From: CAVPGP01 sp963704025 | GTDB taxonomy: Bacteria > Actinomycetota > Thermoleophilia > Gaiellales > Gaiellaceae | Assembly: GCA_963704025.1 (NCBI GenBank) | Contig: CAVPGP010000003.1 | Span: 434,001-498,000, forward strand | Direction of reading: 5' to 3' | DNA: 64,000 nt | Shown: positions 18,395 through 27,071 of the stretch, one piece after another | How the letters are laid out: every line of letters starts with the position of its first letter | Numbering within the stretch: the stretch's first letter is position 1 | The notes under the pieces: model-generated | Database searches by the model: none | What the model was told of the DNA's origin: nothing | What the model saw: the letters and a program-made list of their open reading frames with translations, nothing else | Position numbers and translations under genes: made by a program

Positions 18395-19918
18395 TCGGCC
18401 GCGACACGGCGCTCGCCGTCGTCGTCTTCACCGCGGGGGCGGCGGCGCTCGCCGCGGAGATCGCCGCCGCGCGGCTGCTCGCACCCTCGTTCGGCAGCTC
18501 CACGGTCGTCTGGGCGAACCTGATCGGCCTCGTGCTCGCGTCGCTCGCGGTCGGCTACCGGGTCGGAGGGCGGCTGGCCGACCGGCACCCGGATCCGCGC
18601 CTGCTCGGGCGGCTGGTCGCAGCGGCCGCGCTCCTGCTGGCACTGGTCCCGTTCGCGGCGCAGCCGTTCCTGGATCTCGCCGTGCGCGGCGTCGACCGCT
18701 ATTCCGCCGGCGCCGTGATCGGCTCGTTCGTGGCCGTGCTGGTGCTCTTCGCGCCGCCAGTCGCGCTGCTCGGCATGGTCTCGCCGTTCGCGGTTCGGCT
18801 CGGTGTGCGAGACGTGGCGACCGCGGGCGAGGTCTCCGGAAGGCTCTACGCGCTCTCGACCTTGGGCAGCCTCGCGGGGACGTTCGGCGCCGCGCTCGTC
18901 GCGATCCCCGCCGTCGGGACGCAGCGGACCCTGCTCGGGTGTGCCGCTGCTCCTGGCCGCCTCCGGCAACGCTCCTCCTCGGCCGTCGCTGGGCGGTCGC
19001 GGCGGTCGCGCTCGCGGCGCTGCTCGCGCTTCCGCCGGCCGCCGTGCGCGCCGAGGGGCGGCTGCTCTTTCAGGACGAGTCGCTCTACCAGTACATCCGC
19101 GTCGTCCAGCAGGGCGACGAGCGCGTCCTGCAGCTGAACGAGGGAGTCGTCGACGCATTCGGTGTGGCGCGCGGACACCGTGCTTCACGGGCGGAGAATG
19201 GGACATGTTCCTCGCCGTGCCGCCGCTCCTCGGACGGCCGGTGCAGCGGGTGGCGGCGCTCGGGAACGCGGGCGGCACGACGGCACGCGCCTTCGGATCG
19301 ATCTATCCGGCCGCGAGCATCGACGGCGTCGAGATCGACCCGGCGGTCACCGCGCGCCGCGCGACGCTTCCTCGGCCTCGGCGACAATCCGCGGCTGCAC
19401 GTCGTCACCGCCGACGCGCGTCCGTTCCTCCGGCGCACGAACGAGCGCTACGACCTCGTCTTCGTCGACGCGTACCGTCCGCCGTACGTGCCGTTCTACC
19501 TCGCCACCGCGGAGTTCTTCCGGCTCGTGCGCGACCGTCTCGCGCCCGGACGGGATCGTTGCGCTGAACGTCGCCACCGTTCCCGGGGACGATCGCCTCG
19601 CCGCGCGGGATCGAGTCGACGCTGCGCTCCGCGTTCCCGCAGGTGCTCGGCTGGCAAGCGCTTCGCTTCAACCGGCTCGTGCTCGGCGTCAAGGAGCCGC
19701 TCGCGCCGGCGGAGCTGCGGCGCGCGGCTGCAGCGCGCGCCGGCGCGCGCTGCGACCGCTCACGCGCCTGCTCGCGCGCGACGCGCGTGAAGGCGCGCAC
19801 GGCTCGGCGTGGACGGACGACCACGCGCCGGTCGAGTGGGTGACCGACCGGATGCTCGTCGAGTTCGCCGCGCACGGGCGGCGAGCTGAACGAGGACCTT
19901 CTGCCGACGGCGCCGTGA
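18391..19918 (+). pseudogene. Membrane-fused spermidine-synthase-like protein, broken by about nine frame changes
   Basis: The N-terminal 180 residues (from TTG 18391) are intact membrane helices of the fused MFS/spermidine synthase type (LAAEIAAARLLAPSFGSS and onward). After LLG at about 18937 the recognisable protein hops between frames. The clearest segments are VPLLLAASGNA, LLLGRRWAVAA to VLQLNEG, HSVWRADTVL, TGGEWDMFLAV to GVEIDPAVTA, FLGLGDNPRLHVVTADARPF to RLAP, PDGIVALNVATVPGDD, GWQALRFNRLVLG, TDDHAPVEWVTDRM and GELNEDLLP. Almost every hop is +1 (or -2). No nonsense codon interrupts the segments. It may be sequencing/assembly error or a very young pseudogene. Confidence 0.75.
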
Positions 19919-20617
19919 CCGACCTGCTGCGGCGAGACCGGCTGACGCGCATCGGCCACAAGGGCGCCGCCGCACTCGCGCCGGAGAACACGCTCCGGTC
20001 GCTGGAGGTCGCAGTCGAGACCGGGGTCGACCTCGTCGAGTTCGACGTCATCTCCTCGCTCGTGCTCGCGCACTCGGAGCGCGAGATCCCGCAGCCGCCG
20101 GCGTCACTGGACGAGGCGCTCGCCCTGCTTCGTCGAGCATCCGGTCGGCCTCCATGTCGACGTCAAGTCGCAGGGGGTCGAGGCGCAGATCGTCGACGCG
20201 CTGCGCCGGCACGGACTCCTCGAGCGGGCGCTCGTGACGACCTTCGAGGTGCCCTCGCTGCACCGGTTCGCCGAGCTCGAGCCGGATCTCCCCCGGGGAC
20301 TCTCGTACCCGCGCGACCGGCTCGGCGTCTCGCGCGGGAGGGCGCTCGCGCCTGCGCGCGCCGGCGGGGCCGCGGCGCTGCGCGCGGTGCTTCCGTACCG
20401 CATCGCGGCTCGCCTCTCCCAGGCGCACGCGACGGTCGCCTCGCTCCACTACGGGGTCGTCTCGCGCGCCGTCGTCGACCGCTGCCACGCGATCGGCGTG
20501 CCGGTGATCGCCTGGACGGTCGACTCGCCCTCGCTGCTGGCGAGGCTCGAGGCCGCGGGCGTCGACGCCGTCGTCTCGAACGATCCTCGGATCTTCGGGG
20601 CTACACTTTCGGCGTGA
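19915..20617 (+). pseudogene. Glycerophosphodiester phosphodiesterase with one frame change
   Basis: A GDPD-family TIM-barrel enzyme that would hydrolyse glycerophosphodiesters. The first part (GTG 19915, overlapping the previous gene by GTGA) has IGHKGAAALAPENTL and VDLVEFDV. At about 20133 the frame moves by +1, and the second part runs from FVEHPVGLHVDVKSQG through VPVIAWTVDSP to the end. The metal/catalytic residues (His in GHKG, Glu in PENT, Glu-Asp in EFD, Lys in DVKS) survive across the two frames. The tract between EFDV and the frame change is short for the family. Confidence 0.72.
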
Positions 20618-21732
20618 GGCGTCTCGGGTTCGCCGTTCTCTTCGTGCTCGGATTTCTGTTCGCGGGCGCGATGTCCGCCGCCGTCGTGGCGGAGACCGTC
20701 TCGAGCGGCAGCACGTCGACCGGCACGACGTCCACGTCAACCGGCACGACGACCGGCACAGGCACGGGGACCACCGCCACGACGACGACGACGACCTCGA
20801 CGGGGACGACCACCACGACCACCGGGATGACCACGACCACGATCAAGCCGCCGCCCGCGCCGCCGAAGCTGCCGGCGCGCGTGCGCATCGCGGGAGTCTC
20901 CGTCGGCGGCCTCACCCGGCAGGCGGCGATCGAGCTCGTCCGCGACGCGTTCGGCGAGCCGCTCGACCTGCGCATCGCGCACCGAAGGCTGACGCCGACC
21001 GCCCAGGACCTCGGGGCGGTCGCGTACGTGCGCGGCGCCGTCGACCGCGCCCGGCTCGTACGCCCCGGCTCCTCGGTGCAGCTCGTCGTCACCGTCAAGA
21101 GCGCATTGGTCCGCGCCTACGTGAAGCGCCTCGAGAGGCGCTTCGACCGCACGCCGGTCGACGCGCGCCTGAGCCTCCGGCAGCTGCAGCCGTTCGTGTC
21201 CAGGGACGTCGCGGGCCGCCGCGTCGAACGGAACGAGGCCGTGCGCCAGATCCTCGCCGCGCTGCGCGCGAACGACCATCGCCCGGTCAGGCTGCCGATC
21301 AAGGCTCTGGAGCCGTCTGTGACCAGGGCCGGCTTCGGCTCGGTGATCGTGATCCGCCGCGGCTCGAACCGCCTCCATCTCTACCGGAGTGCGAAGCCGT
21401 GGCGCACGTTCGGCGTCGCGACCGGCCAGAGGATCTACCCGACCCCGCTCGGCCGCTTCAGCGTCGTCGTCAAGTGGAAGAACCCGTGGTGGTATCCGCC
21501 CGCGTCCGCGTGGGCCGACGGCCTCGACCCGGTTCCGCCGGGCCCGGGGAACCCGCTCGGCACGCGCTGGATGGGCCTCTCGGCGCCGGGCGTCGGCATT
21601 CACGGCACACCTGACGCCGCCTCGATCGGCTACTCCGCCTCGCACGGCTGCATCCGCATGCTGATCCCGCAGGCCGAGTGGCTCTTCGACCACGTTGACG
21701 TCGGCACGCCCGTCTTCGTCGTGGCGGCGTGA
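20614..21732 (+). CDS. L,D-transpeptidase (YkuD) with Thr-rich stalk
   Basis: An extracytoplasmic enzyme that makes 3-3 peptidoglycan cross-links. There is one N-terminal membrane segment or signal anchor (about 5-28), then a Ser/Thr/Gly low-complexity stalk (about 32-75, runs of ACG/ACC codons), a peptidoglycan-binding-4-like region (about 85-240), and the YkuD catalytic domain with His330 (HGTPD), His344 and catalytic Cys346 (SHGCIR). At 372 residues it is a normal size. GTG overlaps the GDPD stop by four bases, and the stop overlaps the tlpA start the same way. Confidence 0.9.
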   Translation: MRRLGFAVLFVLGFLFAGAMSAAVVAETVSSGSTSTGTTSTSTGTTTGTGTGTTATTTTTTSTGTTTTTTGMTTTTIKPPPAPPKLPARVRIAGVSVGGLTRQAAIELVRDAFGEPLDLRIAHRRLTPTAQDLGAVAYVRGAVDRARLVRPGSSVQLVVTVKSALVRAYVKRLERRFDRTPVDARLSLRQLQPFVSRDVAGRRVERNEAVRQILAALRANDHRPVRLPIKALEPSVTRAGFGSVIVIRRGSNRLHLYRSAKPWRTFGVATGQRIYPTPLGRFSVVVKWKNPWWYPPASAWADGLDPVPPGPGNPLGTRWMGLSAPGVGIHGTPDAASIGYSASHGCIRMLIPQAEWLFDHVDVGTPVFVVAA

Positions 21733-22271
21733 TCCGGCGAGGGCTGCAGGCAATCGCGCTCGTGGCTGTCGCGGGTCTGCTTGGCCTCCTCATCTGGGAC
21801 GTCGCGCACAAAGAGCCGGGCCAGGGCTTTGTGAACCAGATCCGGGAGGGGCGGAAGCCCGACGCGCCGCCGCTCGTGCTCCGGCAGCTCGACCGCCGCG
21901 CGACGGTCGACCTCGCGTCGCTCCGCGGCAAGGCGGTCGTGATCAACTTCTGGGCCTCGTGGTGCAACCCGTGCAAGCAGGAGGCCCCGCGGCTCGAGTC
22001 GGCGTGGCGCAAGTGGCGGAACCAGGGTGTCGTGGTGGTCGGAGTCGACGCTCAGGACGTCGCCAGGGACGGCAGGACGTTCGTCTCGAAGCACGGGCTC
22101 ACGTACTCGAACCTCGCCGACGGGCCCGGCTCGTCGCTCGGCCACTGGGGCGTGACCGGGTTTCCGGAGACGTTCTTCATCGACCGCGAGGGCCGGGCGA
22201 CGGGCCATGTCGCGGGCGAGATCTCCGCGCGGGAGCTCGAGGACGGGATCCGCGCCGCGGCGCGCTCGTGA
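21729..22271 (+). CDS. Membrane-anchored TlpA/ResA-type thiol-disulfide oxidoreductase
   Basis: A 180-residue extracytoplasmic thioredoxin-like protein. It has an uncleaved N-terminal helix (about 7-24), then an AhpC-TSA/Redoxin fold with the active site WCNPC (Cys79, Cys82) and the cis-Pro in GFPETFFID. With ccmH and ccdA directly downstream, all joined by 4- to 8-base overlaps, it most likely reduces apocytochrome c thiols for haem attachment. No CcmF or ResB haem-ligation gene is in view, so that partner must lie elsewhere. Confidence 0.9.
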   Translation: MIRRGLQAIALVAVAGLLGLLIWDVAHKEPGQGFVNQIREGRKPDAPPLVLRQLDRRATVDLASLRGKAVVINFWASWCNPCKQEAPRLESAWRKWRNQGVVVVGVDAQDVARDGRTFVSKHGLTYSNLADGPGSSLGHWGVTGFPETFFIDREGRATGHVAGEISARELEDGIRAAARS

Positions 22272-22726
22272 AGCTCCTCACGCTCGCAGCGCTCGCGCTT
22301 GCGGCGCTCGTGCCGGCGGTACCGGCCCTTGCGAGCGACCGGCATCCGACTCTCGCCGACCTCGAGGACGAGGTCGTGTGCCCGACCTGCCACACGACCC
22401 TCGAGATGTCGACGTCGCCCGTGGCTCAGCGCCTGCGCGTGTACATCCGCGAGCGGATCGCGGCGGGTGACACGAAGAGCGAGATCAAGTCGAAGCTCGT
22501 CGCCCAGTTCGGCCCGTCGGTGCTCGCCGAGCCGCCCAAGCGGGGGTTCGACCTGCTGGCGTGGCTGCTCCCGATCGGCGGCCTGCTCCTCGGCGCCGTC
22601 GCGCTCGGCTGGGCGGCCTGGCGCTGGAGCCCGCGCGCCGGCCCGGAGCCCGCCTCTGCCGGCCCGGCGCTCGAGCCGGACGCCGAGCGCCGGCTCGACG
22701 AGGAGCTCGAGCGCTTCGATGCTTGA
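22268..22726 (+). CDS. ccmH: Cytochrome c-type biogenesis protein CcmH
   Basis: A 152-residue membrane-anchored thiol protein of cytochrome c maturation. There is a signal peptide (about 1-21), then a CcmH/CycL domain with CPTC (Cys38, Cys41), the helical segment VAQRLRVYIRERIAAGDTKSEIK, and a C-terminal membrane helix (about 95-115). The tail is acidic. Start GTG overlaps the tlpA stop by GTGA, and the ccdA ATG lies within its last codons. Confidence 0.85.
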   Translation: MKLLTLAALALAALVPAVPALASDRHPTLADLEDEVVCPTCHTTLEMSTSPVAQRLRVYIRERIAAGDTKSEIKSKLVAQFGPSVLAEPPKRGFDLLAWLLPIGGLLLGAVALGWAAWRWSPRAGPEPASAGPALEPDAERRLDEELERFDA

Positions 22727-23429
22727 GCGCATCCCGGTTGCCTTCCTCGCCGGGTTCGTCTCGATCGTCTTCCCGTGCGTCCTGCCGCTCGTCCCCGGCT
22801 ACCTCGCAGCCGTCTCGGCCGTGGAGGTCGAGCGGCTCGGCGAACGCAGCGCCGCCCGAAGGGTCGTCACCGCGAGCATCCCTTTCATCCTCGGCTTCAC
22901 CGTCGTCTTCGTCGTGCTCGGCGCGGGAGCGGCTGCGGTCGGGAGCGCGGTCTCCGCGCGGCAGCAGCGCGAGATCGCCGGGTTCGTGCTCGTCGTCCTC
23001 GGTCTCGCCTTCATGGGGCTCCTGCCCTGGCCGAAGCGCTTCTTCGCCCCGGACCTCGTGCACCGCGCGCGGCGTCGCGGCTCGAACGCGCTCCTCGGCG
23101 CGGCGTTCGCGGTGTGCGCCGCGCCGTGCATCGGCACGGTGCTGGGCTCGATCCTGGTGCTCGCCTCGACGAGCGGAACGGTGCTGCGTGGCGTCGTGCT
23201 GCTCGTCTGCTACGCGCTGGGGCTGGGCGCCGCGTTCCTGCTCGCCGGCATCGCGTTCGCGTCCGCGATGGAAACCTTCCGCTGGGTGCGCGACAGGTAC
23301 GCGACGATCCAGCTCGCCTCAGGCATCGTGCTGGTCTCTCTGGGCCTCCTGCTCTTCTTCGACCGAGACTGGTGGCTGCGCGTCTTCCTGAACCGTGCGC
23401 TCTCGAAGATCGGGCTGGGGGAGGTCTAG
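22719..23429 (+). CDS. ccdA: Cytochrome c biogenesis thiol transporter CcdA (DsbD-like)
   Basis: A 236-residue membrane protein with six predicted helices that carries electrons from cytoplasmic thioredoxin across the membrane. The two conserved cysteine sites are FPCVLP (Cys20) and CAAPCIG (Cys133, Cys137). CcdA normally uses one Cys per repeat, and both are kept. It is the last gene of the LDT-tlpA-ccmH-ccdA run and would feed reductant to TlpA and CcmH. The 3' end is overlapped by the convergent DUF309 gene for 111 bases. Confidence 0.9.
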   Translation: MLERIPVAFLAGFVSIVFPCVLPLVPGYLAAVSAVEVERLGERSAARRVVTASIPFILGFTVVFVVLGAGAAAVGSAVSARQQREIAGFVLVVLGLAFMGLLPWPKRFFAPDLVHRARRRGSNALLGAAFAVCAAPCIGTVLGSILVLASTSGTVLRGVVLLVCYALGLGAAFLLAGIAFASAMETFRWVRDRYATIQLASGIVLVSLGLLLFFDRDWWLRVFLNRALSKIGLGEV

Positions 23430-23714
23430 AGGCTCGAGCCCGTCGAGCTGGGCGAGCAGCCGCTCGAGGTCGATCCCGCGGTGCGCGGGTGCGTACGGCG
23501 TCAGCCGGCGGCGTGCTTTCTCGAGCTGGCGCTCGCAGCCGACTCGGTTCCCGCGCCCGTCCTGGTACCACGCCACCGCGACGTGGACGAGCCCCTGGAA
23601 GAAGTCGCGCTCGCCGGGCTCCGCAGCGCGCCAGGCCGCCTCGAGCTCCTCGTGGGCGGCGAAGTACTCGCCGCTGCGGATCAGCTCCACGCCGCGCGAG
23701 AACGCCTCGTCCAT
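23319..23714 (-). CDS. DUF309 domain protein
   Basis: A 131-residue helical protein whose first 90 residues match the DUF309 pattern (SGEYFAAHEELEAAWR, RDFFQGLVHVAVAWY, GRGNRVGCERQLEKA, APAHRGIDLERL). The function of the family is unknown. The last 35 residues are acidic/Gln-rich and lie opposite the end of ccdA, so they may be a fortuitous extension caused by the lack of an earlier stop. It is divergent from the receiver-like gene at 23759. Confidence 0.78.
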   Translation of the reverse strand: MDEAFSRGVELIRSGEYFAAHEELEAAWRAAEPGERDFFQGLVHVAVAWYQDGRGNRVGCERQLEKARRRLTPYAPAHRGIDLERLLAQLDGLEPLDLPQPDLRERTVQEDAQPPVSVEEEQEAQRDQHDA

Positions 23715-23723
23715 GGTCGGAGC

Positions 23724-23752
23724 TTTGCACGGTCCGTCGAGCGCGTTACCTT
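23724..23752 (+). promoter_or_regulatory. Promoter of the receiver-like gene
   Basis: TTTGCA (-35) and TACCTT (-10) have a 17-bp spacer, and the -10 ends six bases before ATG 23759, predicting a leaderless mRNA. Confidence 0.5.
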
Positions 23753-23758
23753 TCGCCG

Positions 23759-24073
23759 ATGGCCACGATCCTGCTCTGTGGGGTCGATCTCTTCATCCGG
23801 GGGAAGCTGGAAGCCCTGCTGCCCGAGCATCGCTTCATGACCGCGGACGGAATCGACGCCCCGGACCTCGTGATCGCCGACGTCGCGCGCCTCGACCCCG
23901 AGGACGTGGCGGACGCTTACCCCGACGTGCCGCTGCTCGGCTTCACGAATCACACGGACACGGCGGGTCTCCGCGCCGCCCACGCCGCGGGCTTCGACCA
24001 GGTGATGGCGAAGTCGGCGCTCTTCGACCGCGCGAACGACGTGATCGGCGGCCTGCTCGCCTCGGTAGAGTAG
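23759..24073 (+). CDS. Receiver-like (degenerate response regulator) protein
   Basis: A 104-residue single-domain protein with a receiver-like alternation: ILLCGVD, VIADVARLDPEDVAD with an Asp at the usual acceptor strand, LLGFTNHTD and VMAKSALFD with the conserved Lys. The acidic pair after beta-1 is not preserved, so phosphorylation is doubtful. There is no output domain. The ferredoxin gene starts 6 bases after its stop and is probably co-transcribed. A functional link between the two is only suggested by position. Confidence 0.65.
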   Translation: MATILLCGVDLFIRGKLEALLPEHRFMTADGIDAPDLVIADVARLDPEDVADAYPDVPLLGFTNHTDTAGLRAAHAAGFDQVMAKSALFDRANDVIGGLLASVE

Positions 24074-24079
24074 GCGCCC

Positions 24080-24385
<306 letters not shown>

Positions 24386-24501
24386 CGCGCGTCGTCTCGT
24401 CGGACGTCACCGAGGACGGCGCATTCCAGCCGATCCTTGCGTTAGAAACCGCAATGTGTGGGAAACTCCCCGCCGCAACCTAACGTGAGGGGAAGGCACC
24501 G

Positions 24502-25233
24502 ATGCCCGAAGCGTGGAGCAACAAGCGAGAACGGCAGTACGAGCATGTCAAGGAGAGCGAGCTGGAGCAGGGCCGCTCGACCGAGCGTGCAGAGGAGATC
24601 GCAGCGAGGACTGTCAACAAGCAGCGCGTCGAAGCTGGCGAGGCAGAGTCGTCGGGGTCGACCACGAGAGCGGCCAGCGCGTCGTCCCGCTCGAAGTCCG
24701 GTTCGACGAGGCGCAAGAGCGCGTCCGCCAAGTCGAAGTCCCGCAGCTCGAAGACCGGTGCCGCGAAGCGCAAGAGCTCCTCGTCGCGCTCGAAGGCGAA
24801 GAGCACGGCGTCGCGCTCCAAGCGGAAGACCACGGCTTCGCGCTCGAAGGCGAAGACCACCGCGTCGCGCTCCAAGAAGAAGACCGCGACGTCGCGGTCG
24901 AAGGCGAAGACGACGGCGTCGCGCTCCAAGCGCAAGAGCACCGCTTCGCGCTCGAAGGCGAAGAGCACCGCGTCGCGCTCGAAGTCGAAGGCGACGGCGT
25001 CGCGCTCGAAGTCGAAGGCGACGGCGTCGCGCTCCAGGAGCAAGAGCACGGCGTCGCGCTCGAAGGCGAAGAGCTCTGCGTCGCGGTCCCGCTCCAAGGC
25101 CAAGAGCACCGCGTCGCGCTCGAAAGTGAAGAGCTCTGCGTCGCGCTCGAAGGTGAAGAGCTCTGCGTCGCGCTCGAAGGCCAAGTCGAGCTCGGCTCGC
25201 AAGAGCAGCCCGGCGCGCGGCCGCAGGCGGTAG
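24502..25233 (+). CDS. Histone-H1-like basic repeat protein with a 'plasmid stabilization'-like N-terminus
   Basis: A 243-residue, extremely basic protein. Residues 1-48 (WSNKRERQYEHVKESELEQGRSTERAEEIAARTVNKQR) match a short domain often annotated 'plasmid stabilization protein'. Its function is unproven. After a Ser/Arg linker, residues 97-233 are about 15 copies of a 9-residue unit, SKxKSTASR, where x is Ala, Arg, Lys, Ser or Val. Such Lys/Ser/Ala tails bind and condense DNA in H1-like bacterial proteins, so a nucleoid role is inferred. A GAGGGGAAGG Shine-Dalgarno precedes ATG. No plasmid gene is near. Confidence 0.8.
   Translation: MPEAWSNKRERQYEHVKESELEQGRSTERAEEIAARTVNKQRVEAGEAESSGSTTRAASASSRSKSGSTRRKSASAKSKSRSSKTGAAKRKSSSSRSKAKSTASRSKRKTTASRSKAKTTASRSKKKTATSRSKAKTTASRSKRKSTASRSKAKSTASRSKSKATASRSKSKATASRSRSKSTASRSKAKSSASRSRSKAKSTASRSKVKSSASRSKVKSSASRSKAKSSSARKSSPARGRRR
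24790..25200 (+). repeat. Tandem 27-bp coding repeat, about 15 copies
   Basis: The repeat encodes SKxKSTASR. Copies differ at the third residue and at S/T positions, and one copy carries a 2-residue insertion (SRSKAKSTASR). The nucleotide unit is built from TCGCGCTCSAAG-like blocks, so copy number is likely to vary by slippage. Confidence 0.9.
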
Positions 25234-25270
25234 AGCCGGGGCTCCGCGACGCAGGCCGTCAGGCCGTTGG

Positions 25271-25276
25271 TATCTT
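25271..25276 (+). promoter_or_regulatory. TANNNT -10 element for the VOC gene
   Basis: TATCTT ends six bases before GTG 25283. No clear -35 is present. Confidence 0.45.
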
Positions 25277-25282
25277 GGCGGC

Positions 25283-25942
25283 GTGGAGCCCCTGACTCTC
25301 GACCACGTCGCGTTCTGGGTCACGGATCGGCACTCAATGGCAGAGCTCGCGTGCCGCCATCTGGGGGTGCACGTGATCGCAAACGAGGACAACTTCACCC
25401 TGCTCGGGGCAGATGCGCGCCGCGGCAAGCTGACGCTCTTCGATGCCGAAGGCCCCCGCGAGCAAGGTGCGTTCAAGCAGGTCGCGCTGCGCGTCGGCGA
25501 TCTGGCTGCTGCACGGGAGGCGATGCCCAACGGAGGGGACACGCTCGACCTCGGCGAGGGGATCGAGGTCGCTCTCGTGGAGGCTCCCACCGACAGCGAC
25601 TACGACCTCGATCACGTGGCCCTCTTCTCCACGGACCCGGACGCAACGGCGGCGGAGTACGTGCGGTACGGCTTCCAGCCGGCTGGGCCGCGTCGCGTCG
25701 AGGTGGGCGGCGCGTTCGTCGAGTTCCACCCCGGTGAGCCGGGCGAGCCGGAGCGGCCGCTCCTGAACCACCTCGCCGTTCTCGTGGACTCGGCGGATGA
25801 GCACATCGCCGAGGCGAAAGAGGTCGGGATCGAAGTCGAGTCGGTCGTGGACGCTGCGAACACGTACGCCGCCTTCCTCTGGGGTCCCGAGCGCGTTCGC
25901 ATCGAGTACGTCGAGCACAAGCCGACGTTCTCACTCACCTAG
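25283..25942 (+). CDS. VOC/glyoxalase-family protein, two-repeat
   Basis: A 219-residue member of the vicinal oxygen chelate superfamily with two beta-alpha-beta-beta-beta halves (LTLDHVAFWVTD... and LLNHLAVLVDSADEHIAEAKE...), plus a middle copy (YDLDHVALFSTDPDATAAEYVRYGF). Metal-ligand candidates are the His in LDHVAFW and LNHLAVL and the Glu near the end (VRIEYVE). The reaction is unknown. The last base is shared with the GTG of the downstream FAD protein (TAGTG), suggesting a joint pathway. Confidence 0.8.
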   Translation: MEPLTLDHVAFWVTDRHSMAELACRHLGVHVIANEDNFTLLGADARRGKLTLFDAEGPREQGAFKQVALRVGDLAAAREAMPNGGDTLDLGEGIEVALVEAPTDSDYDLDHVALFSTDPDATAAEYVRYGFQPAGPRRVEVGGAFVEFHPGEPGEPERPLLNHLAVLVDSADEHIAEAKEVGIEVESVVDAANTYAAFLWGPERVRIEYVEHKPTFSLT

Positions 25943-27033
25943 TGCTCGTCGCGGGAGCCGGCTTGGCCGGCCTCGCCGCTGCCGCACGAGCCCGCGAGCT
26001 CGGCGCATCGCCGTTGGTGCTCGAGAAGGGGACCCGTCCGGGCGGCTCGATGCTCCTCTCCTCCGGCGTCGTCTGGCGCTATCGCGACTGGGAGACCTTC
26101 CGCGCACAGTGCCCGGGGGGCGACGAGGCGCTCCAGCGGCTGGTCTTCGAGCGGCTGGACGACGCGCTGGGCTGGCTCCGTTCGCTCGGGGCGCCGGTGC
26201 TGTGGGAGGAAACGGGGAACTCGTTGACGGTCGGGAAGCGTTTCGAGACGAGTGGACTCACCGAGGCGCTGCTCCGGTCGGCCGGAAGTGTCGAGTGGGG
26301 CCGAAGTGGTGCTGGGGTACACCAGCACCATGAGTCGATCGACGCCACGATCCTGTGCACGGGAGGCTTTCAGGCCTCGGCGGAGCTGGTCAAGAAGTTC
26401 ATCGCCCCAGCAGCGGACTTGCCGCTTCGGGCCGGTGCTCTGAGCGACGGTGACGGGTTGCGACATGGCCTCGCGTCGGGCGCCTCGCTCTCCTCCGGCA
26501 TGGACGAGTTCTACGGTCGCAACATGCCGGATGCCCCGTTCGGCGCGGACGAGTTCGTCTCGCTGTCCCAGCTCTACGCGCGGTGGGCGCGAATCGTCGA
26601 CGCGGCCGGCGAGGAGATCCAGGTCGATCCGGACGACTGGTCCGAGACACGGCTCGTGCAGGAGACGGCGCGGCGGCCGGGGGCCGTCGCCTGGTACCTC
26701 CTCGACGCAGACACACTCGACAGGCCGACGCGATACGGAACGGTGCGCGAAGCTGTGGAGTCCGCGCCGACGCGCGTTGAGCCGTCCGAGCTGCCGTTCG
26801 ATCCGCCTCCCGGCACGGTTGTCGCGGTGCGCGTGAAGGCGGCGATCACGACGACGCTCGGCGGGCTGCGCATCGACGACCGGGCACGGGTGCTGGGGGC
26901 GGACGGCGGGCCGGTGGACGGGCTCTACGCCGCCGGTGCCGATGCCGGGGGCATCTCGACCGGCGGCTGGGCGAGCGGGCTCGCCTCGGCCCTCGTCCTC
27001 GGTCTGACGGCTGCGGAGTCCGCGGTGCGCTGA
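25942..27033 (+). CDS. FAD-dependent oxidoreductase (fumarate reductase/KsdD-like), internally shortened
   Basis: A flavoprotein of the FAD-binding-2 group. The N-terminal dinucleotide site is GAGLAGLAAAARARELG followed by LVLEKGTRPGGS. The second FAD segment DATILCTGGFQ and the C-terminal GLYAAGADAGGISTGGWASGLASAL are present. The usual 450-500 residues are reduced to 363, mostly because the region between LTEALLRSAG and IDATILCTGG is only about 20 residues (SVEWGRSGAGVHQHHES). That junction contains a near-palindrome matching the operator at 51245. It may be an internally deleted, inactive gene. No stop or frameshift is present. Confidence 0.75.
   Translation: MLVAGAGLAGLAAAARARELGASPLVLEKGTRPGGSMLLSSGVVWRYRDWETFRAQCPGGDEALQRLVFERLDDALGWLRSLGAPVLWEETGNSLTVGKRFETSGLTEALLRSAGSVEWGRSGAGVHQHHESIDATILCTGGFQASAELVKKFIAPAADLPLRAGALSDGDGLRHGLASGASLSSGMDEFYGRNMPDAPFGADEFVSLSQLYARWARIVDAAGEEIQVDPDDWSETRLVQETARRPGAVAWYLLDADTLDRPTRYGTVREAVESAPTRVEPSELPFDPPPGTVVAVRVKAAITTTLGGLRIDDRARVLGADGGPVDGLYAAGADAGGISTGGWASGLASALVLGLTAAESAVR
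26308..26329. repeat. Near-palindrome resembling the RHH operator
   Basis: GGTGCTGGGG-TACACCAGCACC is palindromic except for one mismatch pair. With its flanks (to ATGAGT at 26330-26335) it aligns with the operator-start region at 51245-51275 with only a few differences, although here it is inside a coding frame. Confidence 0.6.
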
Positions 27034-27071
27034 ACCGGCCCCGGATGCGACGCGCTGTCTCTCGAGGGCAG

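Noticed and set aside
18391..20617. Programmed frameshifting in the spermidine-synthase-like and GDPD genes
   Set aside because: There are about ten changes at unrelated sites without slippery heptamers or a shared signal, so a programmed mechanism is not credible.
20700..20850. ACG/ACC-rich microsatellite-like tract
   Set aside because: It encodes the Thr-rich stalk of the L,D-transpeptidase and keeps the frame. No evidence of a separate element.
24790..25200. Regular 27-bp repeats that could suggest a CRISPR array
   Set aside because: The repeats are contiguous without spacers, stay in one reading frame and encode the SKxKSTASR unit.
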